NCBI RefSeq assembly: GCF_029227915.1
Contig: NC_079888.1
Location: 21,804,001-21,868,000, forward strand
DNA length: 64,000 nucleotides
Reading direction: 5' to 3'
DNA from: Hydractinia symbiolongicarpus
Taxonomy: Eukaryota; Cnidaria; Hydrozoa; Anthoathecata; Hydractiniidae
Of the stretch, positions 10,646 to 23,900 are shown in pieces. The notes beneath the pieces were generated by a model, which worked only from the letters and a program-made list of their open reading frames with translations, had not been told where the DNA came from and did no database searches. Position numbers and translations under genes: made by a program. Position 1 is the stretch's first letter; every line of letters begins with the position of its first letter.

Positions 10646-11778
10646 GTTGCAAGCAAAATTAAACTATCCAATACTTTGTCCCTAGCGCTTCTTGTTTCTT
10701 TGGCGCTAACATCTTCCGAAATACATCAAAATTGAATATCATATAGAAGAACCCTGGGGACGAGGTAGGAAAATGAACGCTCTGCGGAACAATTCGTTGC
10801 TCAAAAACAGTTTTTTTTGCGAATAGACTGCGCGAGTATTTGATGTGCGTGGGATATTCTTTTCAAAATGTACGAGAAAATTAGATTACGCGAAACTAAC
10901 AAAAACGAATAACGCGTGTTAAAATTTTGTACCGCCTTTTCCCACAGAATGGTAAAAGTAAAGAGCGCAATACAAAATTACACTTTTAGCAGTATTCCGA
11001 AAGATATGTGATACATCGAGTTGTACAACCCGTAGAAGTTGGTCCTAACGTAACGATTTCGTAAATAACCTCACAACAAAACAGTATTTTTTTCACGTAA
11101 AAATACCGGCACTAGAAGCCACAGAATCTGCTGGAACGAATTTCGAAAACTCACGGGAAACAATTAAAACAAAAACAAACAAATCAAAACAGTTTTTTAA
11201 CTTTATCAAGATTTATTAAATAGCTTCAAATTTGGGCAGAAAAACAATAACGGATTCGCCTTCTTTTCACCACACGCATTAGAAGATTACATCACTCACT
11301 CCCATTGTACACAATCTAAAAGAAAAAGAAAACATTTTCATATAGTGAAGCTTCCAGTGCCTTTAAGGGATGGTCAAGTCAATGGAATTGAAAGCACTGT
11401 TTTTCATCTTATAAATAATTAAGGCTAATTCGTAAAAGTATAAAAGAAAAAAACTAAACAATTTGGCAACTTTACTAATTTTATACGCAAAGTTCCAACC
11501 ATACCAACAGTTTCCAGATCTGACAAAATCATTTTAGAAGTGTTTATTTTTTCAGAATTTGATTGATGCAAGGCCAAGGGAAATTAAATAAGTTTATTGT
11601 CCTAGACCCATTTAAAAACATATGCTTCTCATCATTCAGTTTTTTTTCAACCATCATTAATGTAATCACCCAGAGGAAATTATAATGTCTCTTGTGTGTG
11701 TTTTAGAAGCTGAGTATACAAATACACAAATATTACAAGTGCTGAACTTTGGCAATCATATTTTGCAATCAGACCCTT

Positions 11779-12024
11779 TTAAAAACTATGCTGAACCATG
11801 TCAATTATTAAATTCAGCACTAATAGAAAAGCACCTTGGATAGGATTCTTTGTTGGGCGAATAAAATGACTGACAAATGGTTTATCGTGAATGAAATAGT
11901 AATTTTTACACAAATAATTTAAAAAATAATGAACTTTGTTATGTGGGTTGTTCTCAAACACACGTGGACGGTAGACAAAAAACTGTGATATAATTTCTCT
12001 TGGTCTATTATTCCTGAGAATATT
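11779..12024 (-). other. Possible captured exon, copy 2
   Basis: The same 81-codon minus-strand frame as at 7385-7630, unchanged. With so few differences between the two elements its conservation says nothing about selection. Confidence 0.2.
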
Positions 12025-13196
12025 CTAAAATAAGAGGGTGTCATGTCATGCTTTAAGAGAAAGAAGTTAATGAAAATTAAAAGTTATTTATCAAGTAAAT
12101 TTTATCAAAAACCATCAAAAACAGTTCTTTTAAGAACTTTACTACCACATAGTTTACTTTATGGTCTATGCAGGTTTTTTCGGGTGAATACTTCAATTTT
12201 TTTGCAAAACGCCAAACTTGCCCAAAAACGCCTGCACGTTATACGGCGTATGCAGCTTATCAGCACCCTTGTTCTAAAATTACAAGCAGTTTCGAAGATA
12301 CCCACGCCGTTTAGATGACGTGGTGCGGCTTGGGCATCCTTGAAGTTCTGTTTAATGACAGTTTTAATGTTTTAATGTCGTTTTAAACCTTGTTCTCAGG
12401 GAGGGTGTACGGAAAACTAATTCCTATTGACAATTACAATGCTGTTGGTTTGATAGCAAAAGTGGATATTTTTTAATTACTGTAACAGGTTACTTATATA
12501 ATAAATAAAAAATGATAAAAACGGTTGGTCAGCTCACTCTAGCGCCCAGAGCTATTTGTTTTGTCTGCGCCCTAGCTACAGGTTTTCCTATATCTGGCTA
12601 TCAGTTAGGTAGTAATACAGCTTCTCTATATGTATTCTACAAATTACTTTTAATTCTTTTATACAAAACTGAGCTCTAGCTAGCTACCTTTCGTGTGATT
12701 AAGCCTTACCTTGATTTGGATAAAACCAATTAAAATTGATAATATTGTATTCTTACATCTTTTCAGAAACAATAAAATAAAACACAGCGCGTTATAACTG
12801 TACAAATTACTTCAATTTTTCTTTAGGAAAGGTTACCTTACACAGGAGCTTTCCAATCCAACTAAAATCTCCAGAAAAAAGCACAGCAACAAAAAAGCTT
12901 AAAATACACAAGTAAAGTCAATTAGAAACAGGACTAGCAATAAATTTTTTCAAAAGAAGAAAACCGTTTTAATACTATTATATTTCATTAAAATACAACT
13001 ATAATAGTATTAGAAGCAAAATTGCGAAGTAATTAATTAATTATTTATACCATAATTAGCTATAATACAAAGAAATAAGGCATATTTTGGATCTGTAAAA
13101 TATACGTGTCTAAAATGCCGACTACCGTTTCTTGTTCACGGCATATTCCTCTTTGTGTGTTCAAGTTCGGCGTACGTATAATCCGGACCAAAAGAC

Positions 13197-13228
13197 GGGG
13201 GGGGGGTCAAAATCCGGGGGTGGGGGGG
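13197..13228 (+). other. G-rich patch, copy 2
   Basis: G runs of 10, 5 and 7. The last run is two bases longer than in copy 1 because a C to G change at 13227 joins it to the next G, strengthening the quadruplex potential. Confidence 0.6.
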
Positions 13229-13424
13229 TACGAGCCGTACTTATTGCATTTTTTACTAAACTTATACTTTAACCCCTCGGTCCAAACTTATTTGTTTTAT
13301 TAGAAAAAAAAATACCCTAGCTTTATGTGCAAAAATGTCAGTCCTATTTTTTTACGCTGATTTTATATGATTTTTTTTCTATCGAAATTTTGAGAATCTC
13401 AATAATTCTCTTGGTATACCTCGC

Positions 13425-13444
13425 GTGTAGCAAACGTGCTCCAC
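13425..13444. repeat. Hairpin near the putative 5' end, copy 2, one mismatch
   Basis: The 8-bp stem seen at 9031-9050 is present with a single A to C change at 13441 that unpairs one position. Confidence 0.8.
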
Positions 13445-13491
13445 ATTTTTCGCTTCGCTCGCTTCGCTCGCAAAGCTCAATTGCTTCGCAA

Positions 13492-16400
13492 AAATCGTTC
13501 GGGAAATGAGTTTACTCCCTGGGTACTTTCTTTGTATACTTTTAACTATACGCGCCGAGTCCGGTATTTACGGGAAATCGCGGGTTTTCGCTTGCCGGCG
13601 ATTAAACTTCTTTTATTCAGCGTCTCCTCAAAAATGAAAACATTTTTAAAAACTACAAGTCTCATGCGTTGTAGTGGTGAAAAAATAATTTAAAAAATCG
13701 TTCGGAAAATGAGTTTACTCCCTGGGTACTTTCTTTGTATACTTTTGACTATACGGGCCGAGTCCAGGGTTTACGGGAAATGGCGGTTTTCGTTTGCCGT
13801 CGATTAAACTTCTTTTATTCAGCGTCTCATCAAAAATGAAAACATTTTTGAAAACTACAAGTCTCATGCGTTGTAGTGGTGAAAAAATATTTTAAAAAAT
13901 CGTTCGGAAAATGAGTTTACTTCCTGGGTACTTTCTTTGTATACTTTTGACTATACGGGCCGAGTCCGGGGTTTACAAGAAATGGCGGGTTTTCGGTTGC
14001 CGGCGATTAAACTTCTTTTATTCAGCGTCTCATCAAAAATGAAAACATTTTTGAAAACTACAAGTCTCATGCGTTGTAGTGGTGAAAAAATAATTTAAAA
14101 AATCGTTCGGGAAATGAGTTTACTCCCTGGGTACTTTCTTTGTATACTTTTGACTATACGGGCCGAGTCCGGGATTTACGGGAAATCGCGGGTTTTCGTT
14201 TGCCGGCGATTAAACTTCTTTTATTCAGCGTCTCATCAAAAATGAAAACATTTTTAAAAACCACAAGTCTCATGCGTTGTAGTGGTAAAAAAATAATTTA
14301 AAAAATCGTTCGCAAAATGAGTTTACTCCCTGGGTATTTTTTTTGTATACTTTTGACTATACGGGCCGAGTCCGGGGTTTACGGGAAATGGCGGGTTTTC
14401 GTTTGCCGGCGATTAAACTTCTTTTATTCAGCGTCTCATCAAAAATGAAAACATTTTTAAAAACTACAAGTCTCATGCGATGTAGTGGTGAAAAAATAAT
14501 TTAAAAAATCGTTCGGGAAATGAGTTTACTCCCTGGGTACTTTCTTTGTATACTTTTGACTATACGGGCCGAGTCCGGGATTTACGGGAAATCGCGGGTT
14601 TTCGTTTGCTGGCGATTAAACCTCTTTTATTCAGCGTCTCATCAAAAATGAAAACATTTTTAAAAACCACAAGTCTCATGCGTTGTAGTGGTGAAAAAAT
14701 AATTTAAAAAATCGTTCGGAAAATGAGTTTACTCCCTGGGTACTTTCTTTGTATACTTTTGACTATACGGGCCAAGCCCGGGATTTACGTGAAATCGCGG
14801 GTTTTCGTTTGCCGGCGATTAAACCACTTTCATTAAGCGTCTCATCAAAAATGAAAACATTTCTGAAAACTACAAGTCTCATGCGTTTTAGTGGTGAAAA
14901 AATAATTTAAAAAATCGTTCGGGAAATGAGTTTACTCCCTGGGTACTTTCTTTGTATACTTTTGACTATACGGGCCGAGTCCGGGATTTACGGGAAATCG
15001 CGGGTTTTCGATTGCCGGCGATTAACTTTCTTTTATTCAGCGTCTCATCAAAAATGAAAACATTTTTAAAAACCACAAGTCTCATGCGTTGTAGTGGTGA
15101 AAAAATAATTTAAAAAATCGTTCGCAAAATGAGTTTACTCCCTGGGTATTTTTTTTGTATACTTTTGACTATACGGGCCGAGTCCGGGATTTACGGGAAA
15201 TCGCGGGTTTTCGTTTGCTGGCGATTAAACCTCTTTTATTCAGCGTCTCATCAAAAATGAAAACATTTTTAAAAACCACAAGTCTCATGTGTTGTAGTGG
15301 TGAAAAAATAATTTAAAAAATCGTTCGGAAAATGAGTTTACTCCCTGGGTACTTTCTTTGTATACTTTTGACTATACGGGCCAAGCCCGGGATTTACGGG
15401 AAATCGCGGGTTTTCGTTTGCCGGCGATTAAACCACTTTCATTAAGCGTCTCATCAAAAATGAAAACATTTCTGAAAACTACAAGTCTCATGCGTTTTAG
15501 TGGTGAAAAAATAATTTAAAAAATCGTTCGGGAAATGAGTTTACTCCCTGGGTACTTTCTTTGTATACTTTTGACTATACGGGCCGAGTCCGGGATTTAC
15601 GGGAAATCGCGGGTTTTCGTTTGCCGGCGATTAAACTTCTTTTATTCAGCGTCTCATCAAAAATGAAAACATTTTTAAAAACCACAAGTCTCATGCGTTG
15701 TAGTGGTGAAAACATAATTTAAAAAATCGTTCGGAAAATGAGTTTACTCCCTGGGTACTTTCTTTGTATACTTTTGACTATACGGGCCAAGCCCGGGATT
15801 TACGGGAAATCGCGGGTTTTCGTTTGCCGGCGATTAAACCACTTTCATTAAGCGTCTCATCAAAAATGAAGACATTTCTGAAAACTACAAGTCTCATGCG
15901 TTTTAGTGGTGAAAAAATAATTTAAAAAATAGTTCGGGAAATGAGTTTACTCCATGGGTACTTTCTTTGTATACTTTTGACTATACGGGCCGAGTCCGGG
16001 ATTTACGGGAAATCGCGGGTTTTCGTTTGCCGGCGATTAAACTTCTTTTATTCAGCGTCTCATCAAAAATGAAAACATTTTTAAAAACCACAAGTCTCAT
16101 GCGTTGTAGTGGTGAAATAATAATTTAAAAAATCGTTCGGAAAATGAGTTTACCCCCTGGGTACTTTCTTTGTATACTTTTGACTATACGGGCCAAGCCC
16201 GGGATTTACGGGAAATCGCGTGTTTTCGTTTGCCGGCGATTAAACCACTTTCATCAAGCGTCTCATCAAAAATGAAAACATTTCTGAAAACTACAAGTCT
16301 CATGCGTTTTAGTGGTGAAAAAATAATTTAAAAAATCGTTCGGGAAATGAGTTTACTCCCTGGGTACTTTCTTTGTATACTTTTGACTATACGGGCCGAG

Positions 16401-19400
16401 TCCGGGATTTACGGGAAATCGCGGGTTTTCGTTTGCCGGCGATTAAACTTCTTTTATTCAGCGTCTCATCAAAAATGAAAACATTTTTAAAAACCACAAG
16501 TCTCATGCGTTGTAGTGGTGAAAAAATAATTTAAAAAATCGTTCGCAAAATGAGTTTACTCCCTGGGTATTTTTTTTGTATACTTTTGACTATACGGGCC
16601 GAGTCCGGGGTTTACGGGAAATTGCGGGTTTTCGTTTGCTGGCGATTAAACTTCTTTTGATCAGCGTCTCATCAAAAATGAAAACATTTTTAAAAACTAC
16701 AAGTCTCATGCGATGTAGTGGTGAAAAAATAATTTAAAAAATCGTTCGGAAATGAGTTTACTCCCTGGGTACATTCTTTGTATACTTTTGACTATACGGG
16801 CCGAGTTCGGGATTTACGGGAAATCGCGGGTTTTCGTTTGCCGGCGATTAAACTTCTTTTATTCAGCGTCTCATCAAAAATGAAAACATTTTTAAAAACC
16901 ACAAGTCTCATGCGTTGTAGTGGTGAAAAAATAATTTAAAAAATCGTTCGGAAAATGAGTTTACTCCCTGGGTACTTTCTTTGTATACTTTTGACTATAC
17001 GGGCCAAGCCCGGGATTTACGGGAAATCGCGGGTTTTCGTTGGCCGGCGATTAAACCACTTTCATTAAGCGTCTCATCAAAAATGAAGACATTTCTGAAA
17101 ACTACAAGTCTCATGCGTTTTAGTGGTGAAAAAATAATTTAAAAAATAGTTCGGGAAATGAGTTTACTCCCTGGGTACTTTCTTTGTATACTTTTGACCA
17201 TACGGGCCGAGTCCGGGGTTTACGGGAAATGGCGGGTTTTCGTTTGCCGGCGATTAAACTTCTTTTATTCAGCGTCTCATCAAAAATGAAAACATTTTTA
17301 AAAACTACAAGTCTCATGCGATGTAGTGGTGAAAAAATAATTTAAAAAATCGTTCGGAAAATGAGTTTACTCCCTGGGTTTTTTCTTTGTATACATTCGA
17401 CTATACGGGCCAAGCCCGGGATTTACGGGAAATCGCGGGTTTTCGTTTACCGGCGATTAAACCACTTTCATTAAGCGTCTCATCAAAATTGAAAACATTT
17501 CTGAAAACTACAAGTCTCATGCGTTGTAGTGGTGAAAAAATAATTTAAAAAATCGTTCGGAAAATGAGTTTACTCCCTGGGTACTTTCTTTGTATACTTT
17601 TGACTATACGGGCCAAGCCCGGGATTTACGGGAAATCGCGGGTTTTCGTTGGCCGGCGATTAAACCACTTTCATTAAGCGTCTCATCAAAAATGAAGACA
17701 TTTCTGAAAACTACAAGTCTCATGCGTTTTAGTGGTGAAAAAATAATTTAAAAAATAGTTCGGGAAATGAGTTTACTCCCTGGGTACTTTCTTTGTATAC
17801 TTTTGACTATACGGGCCGAGTCCGGGGTTTACGGGAAATGGCGGGTTTTCGTTTGCCGGCGATTAAACTTCTTTTATTCAGCGTCTCATCAAAAATGAAA
17901 ACATTTTTAAAAACTACAAGTCTCATGCGATGTAGTGGTGAAAAAATAATTTAAAAAATCGTTCGGAAAATGAGTTTACTCCCTGGGTTTTTTCTTTGTA
18001 TACATTCGACTATACGGGCCAAGCCCGGGATTTACGGGAAATCGCGGGTTTTCGTTTACCGGCGATTAAACCACTTTCATTAAGCGTCTCATCAAAATTG
18101 AAAACATTTCTGAAAACTACAAGTCTCATGCGTTTTAGTGGTGAAAAAATAATTTAAAAAATCGTTCGGGAAATGAGTTTACTCCCTGGGTACTTTCTTT
18201 GTATACTTTTGACTATACGGGCCGAGTCCGGGGTTTACGGGAAATGGCGGGTTTTCGTTTGCCGGCGATTAAACTTCTTTTATTCAGCGTCTCATCAAAA
18301 ATGAAAACATTTTTGAAAACTACAAGTCTCATGCGTTTTAGTGGTGAAAAGATAATTTAAAAAATCGTTTTGGAAATGAGTTTACTCACAGGGTACTTTC
18401 TTTGTATACTTTTGACTATACGGGCCGAGTCCGGGGTTTACGGGAAATGGCGGGTTTTCGTTTGCCGGCGATTAAGCCACTTTCATTGAGCGTCTCATCA
18501 AAAATGAAAACATTTTTAAAAACCACAAGTCTCATGCGTTGTAGTGGTGAAAAAATAATTTAAAAAATCGTTCGGAAAATGAGTTTACTCCCTGGGTACT
18601 TCCTTTGTATACTTTTGACTATACGGGCCGAGTCCGGGGTTTACGGGAAATGGCGGGTTTTCGTTTGCCGGCGATTAAACTTCTTTTAATCAGCGTCTCA
18701 TCAAAAATGAAAACATTTTAGAAAACTACAAGTCTCATTTGTTCTAGTGGTGCAGAAATAATTTGAAAAATCGTTCGGGAAATCAGTTTACTCCCTGGGT
18801 ACTTTCTTTGTATACTTTTTACTATACGGGCCAAGCCCGGGATTTATGGGAAATCGCGTGTTTTCGTTTGCCGGCGATTAAACTTCTTTTATTCAGCGTC
18901 TCATCAAAAATGAAAACATTTTTAGAAACTACAAGTCTTTTGCGTTTTAGTGGTGAAAAAATAATTTAAAAAATCGTTCTGGAAATGAGTTTACTTACAG
19001 GGTACTTTCTTTGTATACATTCGACTATACGGGCCAAGCCCGGGATTTACGGGAAATCGCAGGTTTTCGTTTACCGGCGATTAAACTTCTTTTATTCAGC
19101 GTCTCATCAAAAATGAAAACATTTTTGAAAACTACAAGTCTCATGCGTTTTAGTGGTGAAAAAATAATTTAAAAAATCGTTCGGGAAATGAGTTTACTCC
19201 CTGGGTACTTTCTTTGTATACTTTTGACTATACGGGCCGAGTCCGGGGTTTACGGGAAATGGCGGGTTTTCGTTTGCCGGCGATTAAACTTCTTTTATTC
19301 AGCGTCTCATCAAAAATGAAAACATTTTTGAAAACTACAAGTCTCATGCGTTTTAGTGGTGAAAAGATAATTTAAAAAATCGTTTTGGAAATGAGTTTAC

Positions 19401-20553
19401 TCACAGGGTACTTTCTTTGTATACATTCGACTATACGGGCCAAGCCCGGGATTTACGGGAAATCGCGGGTTTTCGTTTGCCGGCGATTAAACCACTTTCA
19501 TTAAGCGTCTCATCAAAAATGAAAACATTTCTGAAAACTACAAGTCTCATGCGTTTTAGTGGTGAAAAAATAATTTAAAAAATCGTTCGGGAAATGAGTT
19601 TACTCCGTGGGTACTTTCTTTGTATACTTTTGACTATACGGGCCGAGTCCGGCATTTACGGGAAATCGCGGGTTTTCGTTTGCCAGCGATTAAACTTCTT
19701 TTATTCAGCGTCTCATCAAAAATGAAAACATTCTTAAAAACCACAAGTCTCATGCGTTGTAGTGGTGAAAAAATAATTTAAAAAATCGTTCGGAAAATGA
19801 GTTTACTCCCTGGGTACTTCCTTTGTATACTTTTGACTATACGGGCCGAGTCCGGGGTTTACGGGAAATGGCGGGTTTTCGTTTGCCGGCGATTAAACTT
19901 CTTTTATTCAGCGTCTCATCAAAAATGAAAACATTTTAGAAAACTACAAGTCTCATTTGTTCTAGTGGTGCAGAAATAATTTGAAAAATCGTTCGGGAAA
20001 TCAGTTTACTCCCTGGGTACTTTCTTTGTATACTTTTTACTATACGGGCCAAGCCCGAGATTTATGGGAAATCGCGTGTTTTCGTTTGCCGGCGATTAAA
20101 CTTCTTTTATTCAGCGTCTCATCAAAAATGAAAACATTTTTAAAAACTACAAGTCTTTTGCGTTTTAGTGGTGAAAAAATAATTTAAAAAATCGTTCTGG
20201 AAATGAGTTTACTTACAGGGTACTTTCTTTGTATACATTCGACTATACGGGCCAAGCCCGGGATTTACGGGAAATCGCAGGTTTTCGTTTACCGGCGATT
20301 AAACTTCTTTTATTCAGCGTCTCATCAAAAATGAAAACATTTTTGAAAACTACAAGTCTCATGCGTTTTAGTGGTGAAAAAATAATTTAAAAAATCGTTC
20401 GGGAAATGAGTTTACTCCCTGGGTACTTTCTTTGTATACTTTTGACTATACGGGCCTAGTCCGGGGTTTACGGGAAATGGCGGGTTTTCGTTTGCCGGCG
20501 ATTAAACTTCTTTTATTCAGCGTCTCATCAAAAATGAAAACATTTTTGAAAAC
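13492..20553 (+). repeat. 203-bp satellite, segment after the second element
   Basis: About 35 monomers. Several short-range copies are visible. The tggccggcg variant and the following caaaaatgaagac monomer occur at 17041 and 17650, 609 bp (three monomers) apart, with neighbours that also match. Monomers ending gccgagtccggg and gccaagcccggg alternate over much of 14.5-17 kb, suggesting a dimer or longer unit. No gene is seen. Confidence 0.96.
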
Positions 20554-20990
20554 TACAAGTCTCATGCGTTTTAGTGGTGAAAAGATAATTTAAAAAATCG
20601 TTTTGGAAATGAGTTTACTCACAGGGTACTTTCTTTGTATACATTCGACTATACGGGCCAAGCCCGGGATTTACGGGAAATTGCGGGTTTTCGTTTGCCG
20701 GCGATTAAACCACTTTCATTAAGCGTCTCATCAAAAATGAAAACATTTCTGAAAACTACAAGTCTCATGCGTTTTAGTGGTGAAAAAATAATTTAAAAAA
20801 TCGTTCGGGAAATGAGTTTACTCCCTGGGTACTTTCTTTGTATACTTTTGACTATACGGGCCGAGTCCGGGATTTACGGGAAATCGCGGGTTTTCGTTTG
20901 CCGGCGATTAAACTTCTTTTATTCAGCGTCCGTTCAAAAATGAAAACATTTTTAAAAACCACAAGTCTCATGCGTTGTAGTGGTGAAAAA
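18555..20990 (+). repeat. 1218-bp (6-monomer) tandem repeat, two copies
   Basis: Sequence from about 18555 to 19772 recurs at +1218, exactly six monomers of 203 bp. Shared markers are acatttta followed by gaaaactac, the gtgcagaaataatttg variant, the ctttttactatac variant and the ttacttacaggg monomer. The outer limits are approximate, and the copies differ at scattered positions (for example gggccgagt at 19238 against gggcctagt at 20456). Confidence 0.8.
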
Positions 20991-23900
20991 AAAATTTAAA
21001 AAATCGTTCGGAAATGAGTTTACTCCCTGGGTTTTTTCTTTGTATACTTTTGACTATACGGGACGAGTCCGGGATTTACGGGAAATCGCGGGTTTTCGTT
21101 TGCCGGCGATTAAACTTCTTTTATTCAGCGTCTCATCAAAAATGAAAATATTTTTAAAAACCACAAGTCTCATGCGTTGTAGTGGTGAAAAAATAATTTA
21201 AAAAATCGTTCGGAAAATGAGTTTACTCCCTGGGTACTTCCTTTGTATACTTTTGACTATACGGGCCGAGTCCGGGGTTTACGGGAAATGGCGGGTTTTC
21301 GTTTGCCGGCGATTAAACTTCTTTTATTCAGCGTCTCATCAAAAATGATAACATTTTTGAAAACTACAAGTCTCATTTGTTCTAGTGGTGCAGAAATAAT
21401 TTGAAAAATCGTTCGGGAAATCAGTTTACTCCCTGGGTACTTTCTTTGTATACTTTTGACTATACGGGCCAAGCCCGGGATTTATGGGAAATCGCGTGTT
21501 TTCGTTTGCCGGCGATTAAACTTCTTTTATTCAGCGTCTCATCAAAAATGAAAACATTTTTGAAAACAACAAGTCTCATTCGTTCTAGTGGTGCAGAAAT
21601 AATTTGAAAAATCGTTCGGAAAATCAGTTTACTCCATGGGTACTTTCTTTAGATACATACAAATATACGGGCCAAGCCCGAGATTTACGGGAAATCGCGG
21701 GTTTTCGTTCGCCAGCGATTAAACTTCTTTTATTCAGCGTCTCATCAAAAATGAAAACACTTTTAAAAACTACAAGTCTCATGCGTTTTAGTGGTGACAA
21801 AATAATTTAAAAAATCGTTTGGGAAATTAGTTTACTCCCTGGGTACTTTCTTTGTATACTTTTGACTATACGGGCCAAGCCCGGGATTTACGGGAAATCG
21901 CGGGTTTTCGTTTGACGGCGATTAATTTTCTTTTATTCAGCGTCTCATCAAAAATGAAAACATTTTTGAAAACTACAAGTCTCATACGTTTTAGTGGTGA
22001 AAAAATAATTTTAAAAATAGTTCGGGAATGGAGTTTACTCCCTGGGTACTTTCTTTGTATACTTTTGACTTTACGGGCCGAGTCCGGGGATTACGGGAAA
22101 TCGCGGGTTTTCGTTTCCCGGCGATTAAACTTCTTTTATTCAGCGTCTCATTAAAAATGAAAACATTTTTGAAAACTACAAATCTCGTGTGTTTTAGTGG
22201 TGAAAAAATAATTTAAAAAATCGTTTTGGAAATGAGTTTACTCACAGGGTACTTTCTTTGTATACTTTTGACTATACGGGCCAAGCCCGGGATTTACGGG
22301 AAATCGCGGGTTTTCGTTTGACGGCGATTAATTTTCTTTTATTCAGCGTCTCATCAAAAATGAAAACATTTTTGAAAATTACAAGTGTCATAGGTTTTAG
22401 TGGTGAAAAAATAATTTTAAAAATAGTTCGGGAAATGATTTTACTCCCTGGGTACTTTCTTTGTATACTTTTGACTTTACGGGCCGAGTCTGGGGTTTAC
22501 GGGAAATCGCGGGTTTTCGTTTGCCGGCGATAAAACCTCTTTCATTAAGCGTCTCATTAACAATGAAAACATTTTTGAAAACTACATGTCTCATTTGTTC
22601 TAGTGGTGCAGAAATAATTTGAAAAATCGTTCGGGAAATGAGTTTACTCATAGGGTACTTTCTTTGTATACATTCGACTATACGGGCCAAGCCCGGGATT
22701 TACGGGAAATCGCGGGTTTTCGTTTGCCGGCGATTAAACCCCTTTCATTAAGCGTCTCATCAAAAAAGAAAACATTTTTGAAAACTACAAATCTCGTGTG
22801 TTTTAATGGTGAAAAAATAATTTAAAAAATCGTTCGGGAAATGAGTTTACTCCCTGGGTACTTTCTTTGTATACATTCAACTATACAGGCCAAGCCCGGG
22901 ATTTACGGGAAATCGTGGGTTTTCGTTTGCCGGCGATTAAACCCCTTTCATTAAGCGTCTCATCAAAAATGAAAACTTTTTTGAAAACTACAAGTCTCAT
23001 GCGTTTTAGTGGTGAAAAAATAATTCAAAAAAATCGTTCGGTAAATGAGTTTACTCCCTGGGAATTTTCTTTGTATACATTCGACTATACGGCCAAGCCC
23101 TAGATTTACGGGAAATCGCAGGTTTGCGTTTGCCAGCGATTAAACTTCTTTTATTCAGCGTCTCATCAAAAATGAAAACACTTTTGAAAACTACAAGTCT
23201 CATGCGTTTTAGTGGTGACAAAATAGTTTAAAAAATTGTTCGGGAAATGAGTTTACTCCCTGGGTACTTTCTTTGTATACTTTTGACTATACGGGACAAG
23301 CCCGGGATTTACGGGAAATCGCGGGTTTTCGTTTGCCGGCGATTAAACCTCTTTCAATAAGCGTCTCATTAAAAATAAAAACATTTTTGAAAACTACAAG
23401 TCTCATTCGTTCTAGTGTTGCAGAAATAATTTGAAAAATCGTTCGGGAAATCAGTTTACTCCCTGGGTACTTTCTTTATATACATTCAACTATACGGGCC
23501 AAGCCCGGGATATACGGGAAATTGCGGTTTTTCGTTTGCCAGCGATTAAACTTCTTTTATTCAGCGTCTCATCAAAAATGAAAATATTTTTAAAAACTAC
23601 AACTCTCATGGGTTTAGTGGTGAAATAATAATTTAAAAAATCGTTTGGGAAATGAGTTTACTCCCTGGGTACTTTCTTTGTATACTTTTGACTATACGGG
23701 CCGAGTCCGGGATTTACGGGAAATCGCGGGTTTTCGTTTGCCGGCGATTAAACTTCTTTTATCCAGCGTCTCATCAAAAATGAAAACATTTTTAAAAACT
23801 ACAAGTCTCATGCGTTTTAGTGGTGAAAAAATAATTTAAAAAATCGTTCGGGAAATGAGTTTACTCCCTAGGTACTTTCTTTCTATACTTTTGACTATAC

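Larger units (their letters stand above)
10609..13491 (-). mobile_element. Helentron/Helitron2-like element, copy 2
   Basis: Same length and same junctions as the element at 6215-9097, shifted by exactly 4394 bp. I found seven substitutions and no indels (7123/11517, 7257/11651, 7852/12246, 8779/13173, 8833/13227, 8927/13321, 9047/13441), about 0.24%. Because the flanking satellite is duplicated with it and the insertion point in the monomer is identical, this copy arose by segmental duplication of the array and not by a second transposition. Confidence 0.65.

Noticed and set aside
6215-13491. Two independent insertions of the element
   Set aside because: The insertion point, flanking variants and almost the whole sequence are shared at a constant 4394-bp offset, so duplication explains both copies with one insertion.
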